Of a DNA stretch of 7,799 nt, positions 1-6,082 are shown piece after piece. Position 1 is the stretch's first letter. Every line of letters starts with the position of its first letter. The stretch is from Deltaproteobacteria bacterium RBG_16_54_18 (GTDB taxonomy: Bacteria > Desulfobacterota > B13-G15 > RBG-16-54-18). The stretch covers positions 3,144 to 10,942 of the forward strand of contig MGQT01000037.1 in assembly GCA_001797935.1 (NCBI GenBank), in the 5' to 3' direction. The position numbers and the translations under genes are program-made. Under the pieces are notes generated by a model. That model saw only the letters and a program-made list of their open reading frames with translations, ran no database searches and was not told the origin of the DNA.

Positions 1-2
1 CC

Positions 3-443
3 GTCATCATCCTTGTTGCAATCCTGGTTTTCTCGGGACACTCCCCGCAGGAAGGTACGCAGCAGACAACGCCCACGAAGGGGGCCGCAAGTCAAAAAAA
101 AGCGGTTCCCCCCCCGGAGTCTGTGCGCACTGCCGATGCGCGCCCTGCGGCAACAAGGCAGGCGTCTGGAGAAAAAGTTTCTTTCCCTGCTGGGCGTGAA
201 CATACTCTCATCATCAAGGCCTCGGAGCGCACGTGGATACAAGTACAGGAAGGATCATCCGCTCCCATGGATGTTATCCTCTACGCGGGGGATAGCTATA
301 CCCGAAAAAGCTCTTTCCCCCTGGCGATTTTGATCGGGAACGCGAGCGGGGTACAAGTAACCTTTGACGGCAAGGTACTGGGGGGGCTGGGAGAAGCGGG
401 GGAGGTGGTACGGCTCAAACTTCCTCTTGCGGAAGAGGGGTAA
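3..443 (+). CDS. rodZ: RodZ-like cell-shape protein, C-terminal part (5' end outside window)
   Basis: The reading frame is open from the left edge to a TAA at 441-443, giving the last 146 residues. They begin with a very hydrophobic run (VIILVAILVFSG), read as the end of a single membrane helix. A polar, Ala/Pro/Gln/Lys-rich linker of about 45 residues follows. The last 80 or so residues form a beta-rich domain with the features of the RodZ C-terminal domain (DUF4115): a TWIQV stretch, then a LYAGDSY turn, IGNASGV and a closing DGKVLGGLG. RodZ is an inner-membrane partner of MreB in rod-shape maintenance, with a cytoplasmic helix-turn-helix domain that would lie outside this window. The linker is encoded over runs of eight A and eight C. 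The gene ends 14 nt from the convergent small gene. A related DUF4115 protein not acting as RodZ is possible. Confidence 0.75.
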   Translation, partial: VIILVAILVFSGHSPQEGTQQTTPTKGAASQKKAVPPPESVRTADARPAATRQASGEKVSFPAGREHTLIIKASERTWIQVQEGSSAPMDVILYAGDSYTRKSSFPLAILIGNASGVQVTFDGKVLGGLGEAGEVVRLKLPLAEEG

Positions 444-457
444 GGATTATGGCGGCA

Positions 458-724
458 TTACTGGTGAATACGCAAAGGCAGGATTTTCCCTTTGTCATGC
501 AGCTCAATTGCCTTGCTGCCACAGCAGGCGCAGCCTACCATGGAGAACCTCAGATCTCCCTCCATCAGTTCGACGTTCTCTAAACCGTGCAGGGTCTTGT
601 CTTCCGGCTCTCCCATGATCTCTACCACCTCTTCGAGATCATCAAGTTCTACTTCCAGGACCTTCTGTATGGAACACCACATGTTGAAATGCAGGGTGTT
701 CCCACACCTGAGACATTTGGCCAT
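458..724 (-). CDS. Small cysteine-rich, probable zinc-ribbon protein of unknown function
   Basis: I do not recognise this 88-residue protein. It starts MAKCLRC and has a CxxC pair at residues 4-7, a lone Cys17, and a CACC cluster at 65-68 whose outer cysteines form a second CxxC. Two CxxC pairs of this kind commonly hold one zinc or Fe-S centre; a zinc ribbon is my inference. Between them lies a very acidic stretch (about residues 24-57). The frame extends to an ATG at 766, but the start at 724 is preferred: GGGAGTG lies just upstream at Shine-Dalgarno distance, the cysteine motif begins right after it, and the candidate promoter would start transcription near 755, inside the longer version. 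It is antisense to several open frames on the plus strand, but its motif, ribosome site and fit between neighbours favour this strand. It could be a metal-binding regulator, an RNA-binding ribbon or a subunit of a larger complex. Confidence 0.72.
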   Translation of the reverse strand: MAKCLRCGNTLHFNMWCSIQKVLEVELDDLEEVVEIMGEPEDKTLHGLENVELMEGDLRFSMVGCACCGSKAIELHDKGKILPLRIHQ

Positions 725-761
725 TGTTTCACTCCCTGCTGTTGCGTAAGGTACACTCTCT

Positions 762-790
762 ATCATAGAATAGGATATCTTGCAAGCGAA
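762..790 (-). promoter_or_regulatory. Candidate sigma70-type promoter for the small cysteine-rich gene
   Basis: Read on the minus strand, a good -10 hexamer TATGAT (762-767) lies 17 nt after a poor -35 hexamer TTCGCT (785-790). Transcription would start near 755 and leave a leader of about 30 nt before the ATG at 724. The -35 matches the consensus at only three positions, so this is tentative. Confidence 0.35.
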
Positions 791-806
791 TCGTTATTCC
801 TTCTCT

Positions 807-836
807 TTGACAGGAAGCGCCGGTCTGAGGTATTAA
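807..836 (+). promoter_or_regulatory. Candidate sigma70-type promoter for the DHH-CBS-nucleotidyltransferase gene
   Basis: A perfect -35 hexamer TTGACA (807-812) is followed after 18 nt by TATTAA (831-836), a four-of-six match to the -10 consensus. Transcription would begin near 843, so the leader would be only about 30 nt long. It lies in the divergent gap, back to back with the candidate promoter of the minus-strand small gene. Confidence 0.6.
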
Positions 837-837
837 A

Positions 838-857
838 AGGTGAGGAGGGCCACCTCC
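838..857 (+). promoter_or_regulatory. Leader with possible hairpin over the only Shine-Dalgarno sequence
   Basis: The only strong Shine-Dalgarno-like stretch before the start codon at 874 is AGGAGGG at 843-849, about 24 nt away, which is too far for ordinary initiation. It can fold into a hairpin: GGAGG (844-848) pairs with CCTCC (853-857) around a GCCA loop. A competing pairing of AGGTG (838-842) with CACCT (851-855) would leave the Shine-Dalgarno bases in a loop, but needs transcription to start at or before 838. The pairings are visible; a regulatory role is only inferred. Confidence 0.35.
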
Positions 858-873
858 GGCTTCGGTTTAACCA

Positions 874-3477
874 ATGGATGTCATCATTACCCATATCAAT
901 GCGGATTTTGACGCCCTGGCGTCCATGCTGGCGGCGCACAAGCTCTACCCGGAGGCAAAACTGGTGTTTCCCGGCTCCCAGGAGAAGAGCCTGCGGGACT
1001 TCTTTGTCCGTTCCACCTTTTATATCTTAGCGGCAGATCGTATAAAGGATATCCCCTTTCAAGAGATAACGCGACTCATCTTGGTGGATACCAGGCAACG
1101 GTCGCGTATCGGAAGATTCGCCGAGATCGTCGACAGCCCCACGGTAGAGCTCCATATCTACGACCACCATCCCCCCTCGACGGACGACATGAGGGGTATC
1201 GTCGAGGTCATCAAAGAACAGGGGGCCACCATTACCATTCTCGTTGAGCTCTTGCGGGAGCGCGGCATCGCCCTTACCCCCGACGAGGCAACCATTATGA
1301 TGCTGGGGCTCTACGAGGACACGGGCTCACTCACGCATAGCTCCACCACGGCAGATGATTTTACCGCTGCGGCCTATCTCCGTGCGCAGGGGGCCAACCT
1401 CAATATCATCGCCGACATGATTACCAAAGAGTTGAGCGCCGAACAGGTTTTTTTGCTCAACGACCTTATTAGCTCGGCAGAGCGGTATGACATCCGGGGG
1501 ACCGACGTGGTGATCACCACCGGCTCTTCCGATCGGTATATCGGAGACGGGGCCGTCGTCGTTCAAAAGCTGAAGGACATGGAGAACTTAAATTGTGTCT
1601 TCGCCTTGATCAGGATGGGAGATCGGATCTATCTTATCGCCCGCAGCAGGGTGGTAGAGATCAACGTGGCTGAGGTGGCGGTCGCATTCGGCGGCGGGGG
1701 ACATGCCACCGCGGCTTCCGCCACCATTAAGGATTTAACCATGGTCGAGGCCAAGGAGCGGTTGCTCGGAGTCCTGCATGAGGTCGTCAAGCCGAAGGTG
1801 CGGGCGCGGGACATCATGATACGGCCTCTTACGACCATTCAGCGAGATGTGACGCTCAAAGAGGTCCAGGGGATATTGGCGAGATACTATACGATCGCGG
1901 TGCTTCCGGTCCTGCAGGAGGAAGCGTTGGTGGGCTTGATCTCGCGGCCGGTAGTGGAGCGGGCCATGCTCCACGGTCTCGGCGATATGAAGGTTGAAGA
2001 ATATATGACCACGGATTTTGCCGTGGTTGGGCCCGATACCTCTTTACGGGAGGTGCAAGGGCGTATCGTCGGGGAAAACCAGCGATTTCTGCCGATTGTA
2101 GATCAGGGGAGACTGATCGGCGGGATCACCAGGACGGACCTCCTGCGCGCGCTGCACGATGCAAGCACCCCGACCCCGCTTGTCCCCGATACCAAGAAAC
2201 GCAAAAACGTCACCGCGCTCATGGAAGAACGGCTGCCGCCCGCCGTGATCTCCCTCTTTCGGGAATTGGGCGAGGTGGGGGAGGAACTGGGGTACCGGCT
2301 CTACGCCGTGGGCGGCTTCGTGCGGGACCTGCTCGTGCACAAGGAGAACCACGATATCGATTGCGTGGTGGAGGGGGATGGGGTCCACTTTGCCCAGGTC
2401 TTCGGCGCCAAGCGCAACTGCCGCGTGAAGGTGCATAAAAAAATGAAGACCGCCACCCTCTCGTTCCCGGACGGGTACAAGCTCGATGTGGCCACGGCGA
2501 GGATGGAATACTACGAACGCCCTGCCGCGCCGCCGACCGTAGAGCTCAGCAGCATCAAGATGGACCTCTTTCGTCGGGATTTTACGATCAACACCCTGGC
2601 CATCGAGTTACGGCCTGCTGCCTTCGGCCAACTCCTTGATTTCTTCGGCGGACAGCGGGATCTCAAAGAAGGGGTGATCAGGGTCATGCACAACCTCAGC
2701 TTTGTCGAGGACCCCTCGCGCATCTTCCGCGCCATCCGTTTTGAACAGCGATTCGGCTTTCACCTCGGGAAACACACCGCGCATCTCATGCGCAACGCCG
2801 TCTCTATGGGTTTTTTGGAGCGATTGAGCGGGGCACGGCTCTTTTCCGAGCTGGAGCTGATCTTGCGGGAACGAAACCCCCTTCCTATTTTAGAGCGGAT
2901 GGCGGAATTGGGGCTGCTCGCCGTCTTTCACCCCGGCTTGCAGCATGAGGCAGGTACCAAGGCCCTCCTTGCCCGGATCTCTGAGGTGATCAACTGGTTC
3001 GATCTCCTCTTCCTCGAGGGGGGGTATTACCGATGGATAGTCTATCTTCTCGGTTTGGCCGATCAATTGACGTCGGCTGGGTTGGAGGAAATGAGCAAGC
3101 GACTCTCGCTTTCCCCCCGCTACCGCAAGCGGCTGCTCGATGGGGCGCGAGGGGGGACGGAGGCGTTGTCGCGGGCACACCGCAGGCGGATGACCCCCAG
3201 GGAGATCTATATCCTCTTTAAGCCGCTTTCGACTGAGGCCCTGCTTTTTATCATGGCCAAGACGGAAGAAGAGGGGATAAAAAAGGCAATTTCCCTTTTT
3301 TTCACGACGCTCAATGTCATGCAGGTGAACCTGCGGGGAAAAGACCTGCTGCAGCTGGGTATTAAACCCGGTCCCCGGTATCGCGAAATCCTTGATGCCC
3401 TCCTCCTTGCGCGCCTCGAAGGTAAGGTCAAGACCAAAGCGGATGAGCTGGCGTATGTGAAGGCTTATTATATATAG
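874..3477 (+). CDS. tRNA nucleotidyltransferase (A- or CCA-adding) fused to DHH/DHHA1 phosphoesterase and two CBS domains
   Basis: This 867-residue protein joins three modules. Residues 1-300 are a DHH/DHHA1 phosphoesterase with its metal ligands present: H7, D11 and D13 (HINADFD), D72 (VDT), D97-H98-H99 and D149, plus the GGGGH loop at 273-277. Residues 310-430 are two CBS domains (ARDIMIRPLTT; VEEYMTTDFAVV), usually adenylate-nucleotide sensors. From about 450 on it is a class II nucleotidyltransferase: GGFVRD (480-485), catalytic D494 and D496 (DID), RRDFTINTLA (567-576), EDPSRIFRAIRF (612-623), and a C-terminal tRNA-binding region ending near GKDLLQLGIKPGP (822-834). The family builds or repairs the tRNA 3' CCA end. 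In bacteria with this architecture (Aquifex, for example) it adds only the final A, with a separate CC-adding enzyme; sequence reading alone does not decide this. An in-frame stop at 868-870 rules out a longer N-terminus. There is no Shine-Dalgarno at normal distance. Confidence 0.93.
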   Translation: MDVIITHINADFDALASMLAAHKLYPEAKLVFPGSQEKSLRDFFVRSTFYILAADRIKDIPFQEITRLILVDTRQRSRIGRFAEIVDSPTVELHIYDHHPPSTDDMRGIVEVIKEQGATITILVELLRERGIALTPDEATIMMLGLYEDTGSLTHSSTTADDFTAAAYLRAQGANLNIIADMITKELSAEQVFLLNDLISSAERYDIRGTDVVITTGSSDRYIGDGAVVVQKLKDMENLNCVFALIRMGDRIYLIARSRVVEINVAEVAVAFGGGGHATAASATIKDLTMVEAKERLLGVLHEVVKPKVRARDIMIRPLTTIQRDVTLKEVQGILARYYTIAVLPVLQEEALVGLISRPVVERAMLHGLGDMKVEEYMTTDFAVVGPDTSLREVQGRIVGENQRFLPIVDQGRLIGGITRTDLLRALHDASTPTPLVPDTKKRKNVTALMEERLPPAVISLFRELGEVGEELGYRLYAVGGFVRDLLVHKENHDIDCVVEGDGVHFAQVFGAKRNCRVKVHKKMKTATLSFPDGYKLDVATARMEYYERPAAPPTVELSSIKMDLFRRDFTINTLAIELRPAAFGQLLDFFGGQRDLKEGVIRVMHNLSFVEDPSRIFRAIRFEQRFGFHLGKHTAHLMRNAVSMGFLERLSGARLFSELELILRERNPLPILERMAELGLLAVFHPGLQHEAGTKALLARISEVINWFDLLFLEGGYYRWIVYLLGLADQLTSAGLEEMSKRLSLSPRYRKRLLDGARGGTEALSRAHRRRMTPREIYILFKPLSTEALLFIMAKTEEEGIKKAISLFFTTLNVMQVNLRGKDLLQLGIKPGPRYREILDALLLARLEGKVKTKADELAYVKAYYI

Positions 3478-3600
3478 AGAGAAAATCTTCACCCTCTTCC
3501 TCTCCTCCGGGCGGAAAAGGAGGCTAATGAATTTTCATTGTCATGAGGAGGATTCGCGAGTGATGATACTATCATGAGGGATTTATTTTGTTTGGCGCGT
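3478..3600. other. Intergenic spacer with short inverted and direct repeats upstream of trpS
   Basis: No gene is supported here. It holds a weak pairing of CCTCC (3504-3508) with GGAGG (3519-3523), a small inverted repeat AATGA/TCATT (3526-3539), another ATGAT/ATCAT (3563-3575), and a direct repeat TCATGAGG at 3541-3548 and 3572-3579. None of the hairpins is followed by a T-run after a strong GC stem, so I do not call a Rho-independent terminator for the preceding gene. Confidence 0.5.
3541..3583 (+). repeat. Direct repeat TCATGAGG, two copies 31 bp apart
   Basis: TCATGAGGAGGATT (3541-3554) and TCATGAGGGATT (3572-3583) differ by a two-base insertion. Their starts are 31 bp apart, close to three turns of the DNA helix, and the second copy ends 17 bp before the -35 hexamer of the trpS promoter candidate. 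The position suits a pair of binding sites for an activator or repressor. That is inference, as an eight-base repeat can arise by chance. Confidence 0.35.
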
Positions 3601-3629
3601 TTGACTTTATTACCCTCCTCTGATACGGT
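3601..3629 (+). promoter_or_regulatory. Candidate promoter of the trpS-scpA-sppA operon
   Basis: TTGACT (3601-3606, five of six to the -35 consensus) is followed after 17 nt by TACGGT (3624-3629), which keeps the three most conserved -10 bases (TA...T) and has the extended -10 element TG one base upstream (3621-3622). Transcription would start near 3636, giving a leader of about 33 nt before trpS. The ribosome site is only a purine-rich stretch (GGAGCGAGAGAGACGGG) just before the ATG. Confidence 0.5.
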
Positions 3630-3668
3630 AAGCAGAAATTTATGCGTTGACGGAGCGAGAGAGACGGG

Positions 3669-4652
3669 ATGAAAAAGAAACGGGTATTGAGCGGTATGCG
3701 TCCTACCGGCAAGACCCACCTGGGACATCTTCACGGTATCCTGGAAAACTGGCGCGACCTGCAGGACGAGTATGAATGTTTTTATTTTGCGGCTGATTGG
3801 CATGCCTTAACGTCCGAGTACAAAAACACCGCTCTTATCAAAGAGAGTCTGACGGAGATGATCATCGACTGGATGAGCGTCGGGATCGATCCCCAGCGCA
3901 GTACGCTCTTTGTCCAGTCGTGGATCAAGGAGCATGCGGAGCTTCACCTCCTCCTCTCGATGATTACCCCCCTCGGTTGGCTGGAGCGTAACCCGACCTT
4001 CAAGGAGCAGCAAGAAGAGCTCGCAGAAAAAGAGGTGAATACCTACGGTTTTTTCGGCTACCCCGTGCTACAGGCCGCCGATATCCTTATGTACAAGGGT
4101 AATTACGTGCCGGTCGGCAAGGACCAACTCCCCCATCTTGAGATCACCCGAGAGATAGCCCGCCGTTTTAACTACCTTTATCAGGAGGTGTTCCCGGAGC
4201 CCGAGGCGCTGCTCACCGAGGTCCCCAATCTGGTCGGGACCGATGGGAGGAAGATGAGCAAGAGTTACCATAACGCGATCTACCTTTCGGATTCCGATGT
4301 CGAGCTTGCTGCCAAGATCGAGCAGATGGTCACCGATCCCCAGCGGGCATACCGCAAGGATCCCGGAGACCCGGATGTGTGCAACCTGTTCCCGTATCAC
4401 CGCATCCATACCGAAGCCGCGGTCGTCGCGAACATTGACACGCAGTGTCGCTGCGCCGGTATCGGGTGCAGGGAGTGCAAGCAAATCTTGATCAAGCGGG
4501 TGCAGGAATTTCTCGCCCCCATCCAGGAGAAGCGACAATACTACCTTACCCACCGGAGCGAGGTAGAGGAGATCATACAGGCAGGAACGGGGAGGGCGCG
4601 GAAGGTTTCCCAGCACACCATGGCCGAGGTGCGGGACGCGATGAGGATATAA
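3669..4652 (+). CDS. trpS: Tryptophanyl-tRNA synthetase, probable [4Fe-4S] type
   Basis: This class I aminoacyl-tRNA synthetase charges tRNA-Trp with tryptophan in the cytoplasm. The protein is 327 residues, normal for bacterial TrpRS. It opens with LSGMRPTGKTHLGHL, the HIGH-type ATP signature being HLGH at 17-20, and has a canonical KMSKS at 195-199. The start fits the family's usual N-terminus. Unusual are the cysteines in the C-terminal anticodon-recognition region: C238, C260, C262, C267 and C270. C238-x21-C260-x6-C267-x2-C270 is almost the spacing of Thermotoga maritima TrpRS (C-x22-C-x6-C-x2-C), known to bind a [4Fe-4S] cluster, so a cluster is likely here. The stop lies 5 nt before scpA, so the two are probably co-transcribed and perhaps translationally coupled. 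Confidence 0.96.
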   Translation: MKKKRVLSGMRPTGKTHLGHLHGILENWRDLQDEYECFYFAADWHALTSEYKNTALIKESLTEMIIDWMSVGIDPQRSTLFVQSWIKEHAELHLLLSMITPLGWLERNPTFKEQQEELAEKEVNTYGFFGYPVLQAADILMYKGNYVPVGKDQLPHLEITREIARRFNYLYQEVFPEPEALLTEVPNLVGTDGRKMSKSYHNAIYLSDSDVELAAKIEQMVTDPQRAYRKDPGDPDVCNLFPYHRIHTEAAVVANIDTQCRCAGIGCRECKQILIKRVQEFLAPIQEKRQYYLTHRSEVEEIIQAGTGRARKVSQHTMAEVRDAMRI

Positions 4653-4657
4653 GATTT

Positions 4658-5380
4658 ATGGACGGCATGGAAGGATATACGGTCAAGGTCGATGTCTTTG
4701 AAGGGCCGCTGGACCTCTTGCTGCATCTCATCAAGCAAAATCAACTTGATATCTATGACATACCCATTGCCCTGGTTACCGAACAATATCTGGAGTATAT
4801 CAGGATCATGAAGGCCCTCGACCTCACCGTCGCCGGAGAATTCCTGGTAATGGCGGCGACGCTTATGTATATCAAGTCCCGGATGCTCCTCCCCGCGCCG
4901 AGCGAAGAAGTAGAAGAGGAGGGAGAAGACCCACGGGCGGAGCTTATCCAGCGCCTCGTAGAGTATAAGAGATTCAAGGAAGCGGCTATCCATCTCTCGC
5001 ACCAGGCGCTGCTCGGGGTCGATGTCTTCATCAGGCCTGCCGAGGAAATCGAGGTTGATACGGGAGAGATCGCGGCGGACCTCTTCCATCTCATCGATGC
5101 CTTGCGCGCGCTCCTTGAGCGCGAAGAGGTCAAGGACTTTCATGAAGTCACCCTGGAACTCGTAACCTTACGGGAGCGGATGCGGGAGCTCTATGAGCGG
5201 TTTCAGGGGACGAAAGAGGCGGTGTCCTTTTTTTCCCTTTTTACCGGTTCCTCCCGGGAGGAACTGATCGTCACGTTCCTCGCCCTTTTGGAGCTGGTAA
5301 AATCGGGAATGCTGCGGGCCTATCAGCGCGAGGTCTTTGGCCCTCTCTGGGTGACCCGCGCGGCAATCGCAACTGCTTAG
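4658..5380 (+). CDS. scpA: Segregation and condensation protein A
   Basis: ScpA is the kleisin subunit of the bacterial SMC-ScpAB complex, which compacts and separates the chromosome. The 240-residue protein has the family's N-terminal SMC-neck-binding region with the signature VFEGPLDLLLHLIK (13-26) and DIYDIPIALVTEQYL (31-45), then MYIKSRMLLP (70-79), an acidic linker (83-91), and a C-terminal winged-helix part that ends with the typical TFLALLELVKSGML (206-219). The start at 4658 (MDGMEGYTV) is chosen over the ATG at 4667 because AGGA lies 10 nt upstream, within the end of trpS. The frame stays open further upstream, but only antiparallel in meaning to trpS codons, so that extension is not real. 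The next gene begins 11 nt later and is not scpB, its usual partner. Confidence 0.96.
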   Translation: MDGMEGYTVKVDVFEGPLDLLLHLIKQNQLDIYDIPIALVTEQYLEYIRIMKALDLTVAGEFLVMAATLMYIKSRMLLPAPSEEVEEEGEDPRAELIQRLVEYKRFKEAAIHLSHQALLGVDVFIRPAEEIEVDTGEIAADLFHLIDALRALLEREEVKDFHEVTLELVTLRERMRELYERFQGTKEAVSFFSLFTGSSREELIVTFLALLELVKSGMLRAYQREVFGPLWVTRAAIATA

Positions 5381-5391
5381 AAGGAGTAGAT

Positions 5392-6054
5392 ATGAAACGT
5401 TTGATAGTGAGTTTGACGGTGCTCGTGCTGGTGCTCTCTGTGGGGAGCGCCGGCTGGGGGCAAAAACCCTTGTCGGTGATCGGCAAGAGCGAACAGAGCG
5501 AACAGGTGCCCAATCCCACCTTGGATATGGCCATTAAGGACGGACTCGCTAAAGCGGTGGCGGAGGTGGTGGGGAGTATGGTTTCTCTCCAGGATATACA
5601 GAAGAAGCAGGAACTCTTGTCCAAGGAGTTTTTGCAGAATACGGAGCCATACATTCTCAGCTATTCCATCGCAGATAAGACGGTGCTCCCTACCGGCTAT
5701 CAGGCTGCGCTTGAAGTCCTCGTCGATACGAGGGGGGTTGAAAAGCGATTGGCCTCACTGGGGTTGCTGCGGGAGCGGGATGAAGGGTCGCGCCTCAGGG
5801 AGGTTCGTTTGTCGATCTCCGGCGTCACCAGTTATCAGAGTTATGTTGCGATCGAGCGGCTGCTCGCTGAGGATACCGAAGTACAGGACTTTGCCATTGC
5901 CGAGATGGGTCCTACCCTGTTCATCTGGAAGGTGATGATGCGGGGTGATGCCGGGAGGTTAACCGCGCGGTTTCTCGCCGCTGACTTCGACGGCCTCAAG
6001 GCCAGGGTGATAACCGCGGAGCGTGAGCGGGTGGAGTTGGGTTTATCACGCTGA
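5392..6054 (+). CDS. Exported protein of unknown function
   Basis: I do not recognise this 220-residue protein with certainty. It begins with a clear signal peptide: MKR, a hydrophobic core rich in Leu and Val, then small residues (VGSAGWGQ) suggesting cleavage around residues 20-24. There is no lipobox cysteine, and the mature protein lacks cysteine and further membrane segments, so a periplasmic location is likely. The mature part seems to hold two alpha/beta units: residues 40-125, where an Ala-rich helix (AIKDGLAKAVAEVVG, 47-61) precedes PYILSYSI and a strand ALEVLVDT; and 136-215, with strands around LSISGV, AIAEMG and FIWKVMM. The first resembles in layout the N-terminal domain of FlgT/LPP20-like envelope proteins and the second DUF2066-like proteins; both are weak pattern-based suggestions. 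A strong AAGGAG (5381-5386) sits 5 nt before the ATG. It lies between scpA and sppA in the same operon. Confidence 0.85.
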   Translation: MKRLIVSLTVLVLVLSVGSAGWGQKPLSVIGKSEQSEQVPNPTLDMAIKDGLAKAVAEVVGSMVSLQDIQKKQELLSKEFLQNTEPYILSYSIADKTVLPTGYQAALEVLVDTRGVEKRLASLGLLRERDEGSRLREVRLSISGVTSYQSYVAIERLLAEDTEVQDFAIAEMGPTLFIWKVMMRGDAGRLTARFLAADFDGLKARVITAERERVELGLSR

Positions 6055-6082
6055 GGCGTTTTCTCACAAAGAGAGGTGGCTT

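Noticed and set aside
2890..3492. 200-codon minus-strand frame inside the nucleotidyltransferase gene
   Set aside because: Its codons are the complement of a well-supported conserved C-terminal domain, and the product has no recognisable motif.
3504..3523. CCTCC/GGAGG inverted repeat after the nucleotidyltransferase gene as a terminator
   Set aside because: The stem is five pairs with a ten-base loop and lacks a following T-run.
3574..3672. A 32-codon frame before trpS, starting ATGAGGGAT and ending in an ATGA overlap with the trpS start; possible leader peptide
   Set aside because: It has no ribosome site, no Trp codons, and runs straight through the trpS promoter candidate. A frame of this length with such an overlap can arise by chance.
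3489..3803. 104-codon minus-strand frame across the start of trpS
   Set aside because: It overlaps the trpS N-terminus and promoter, has no recognisable domain and looks like a shadow.
4068..4616. 182-codon minus-strand frame opposite trpS
   Set aside because: It is antisense to the KMSKS and cysteine regions of TrpRS, with no ribosome site or motif seen; a shadow frame.
4445..4657. Upstream extension of the scpA frame
   Set aside because: It lies entirely inside trpS in another frame, has no ScpA similarity, and the start at 4658 has a ribosome site and fits the family.
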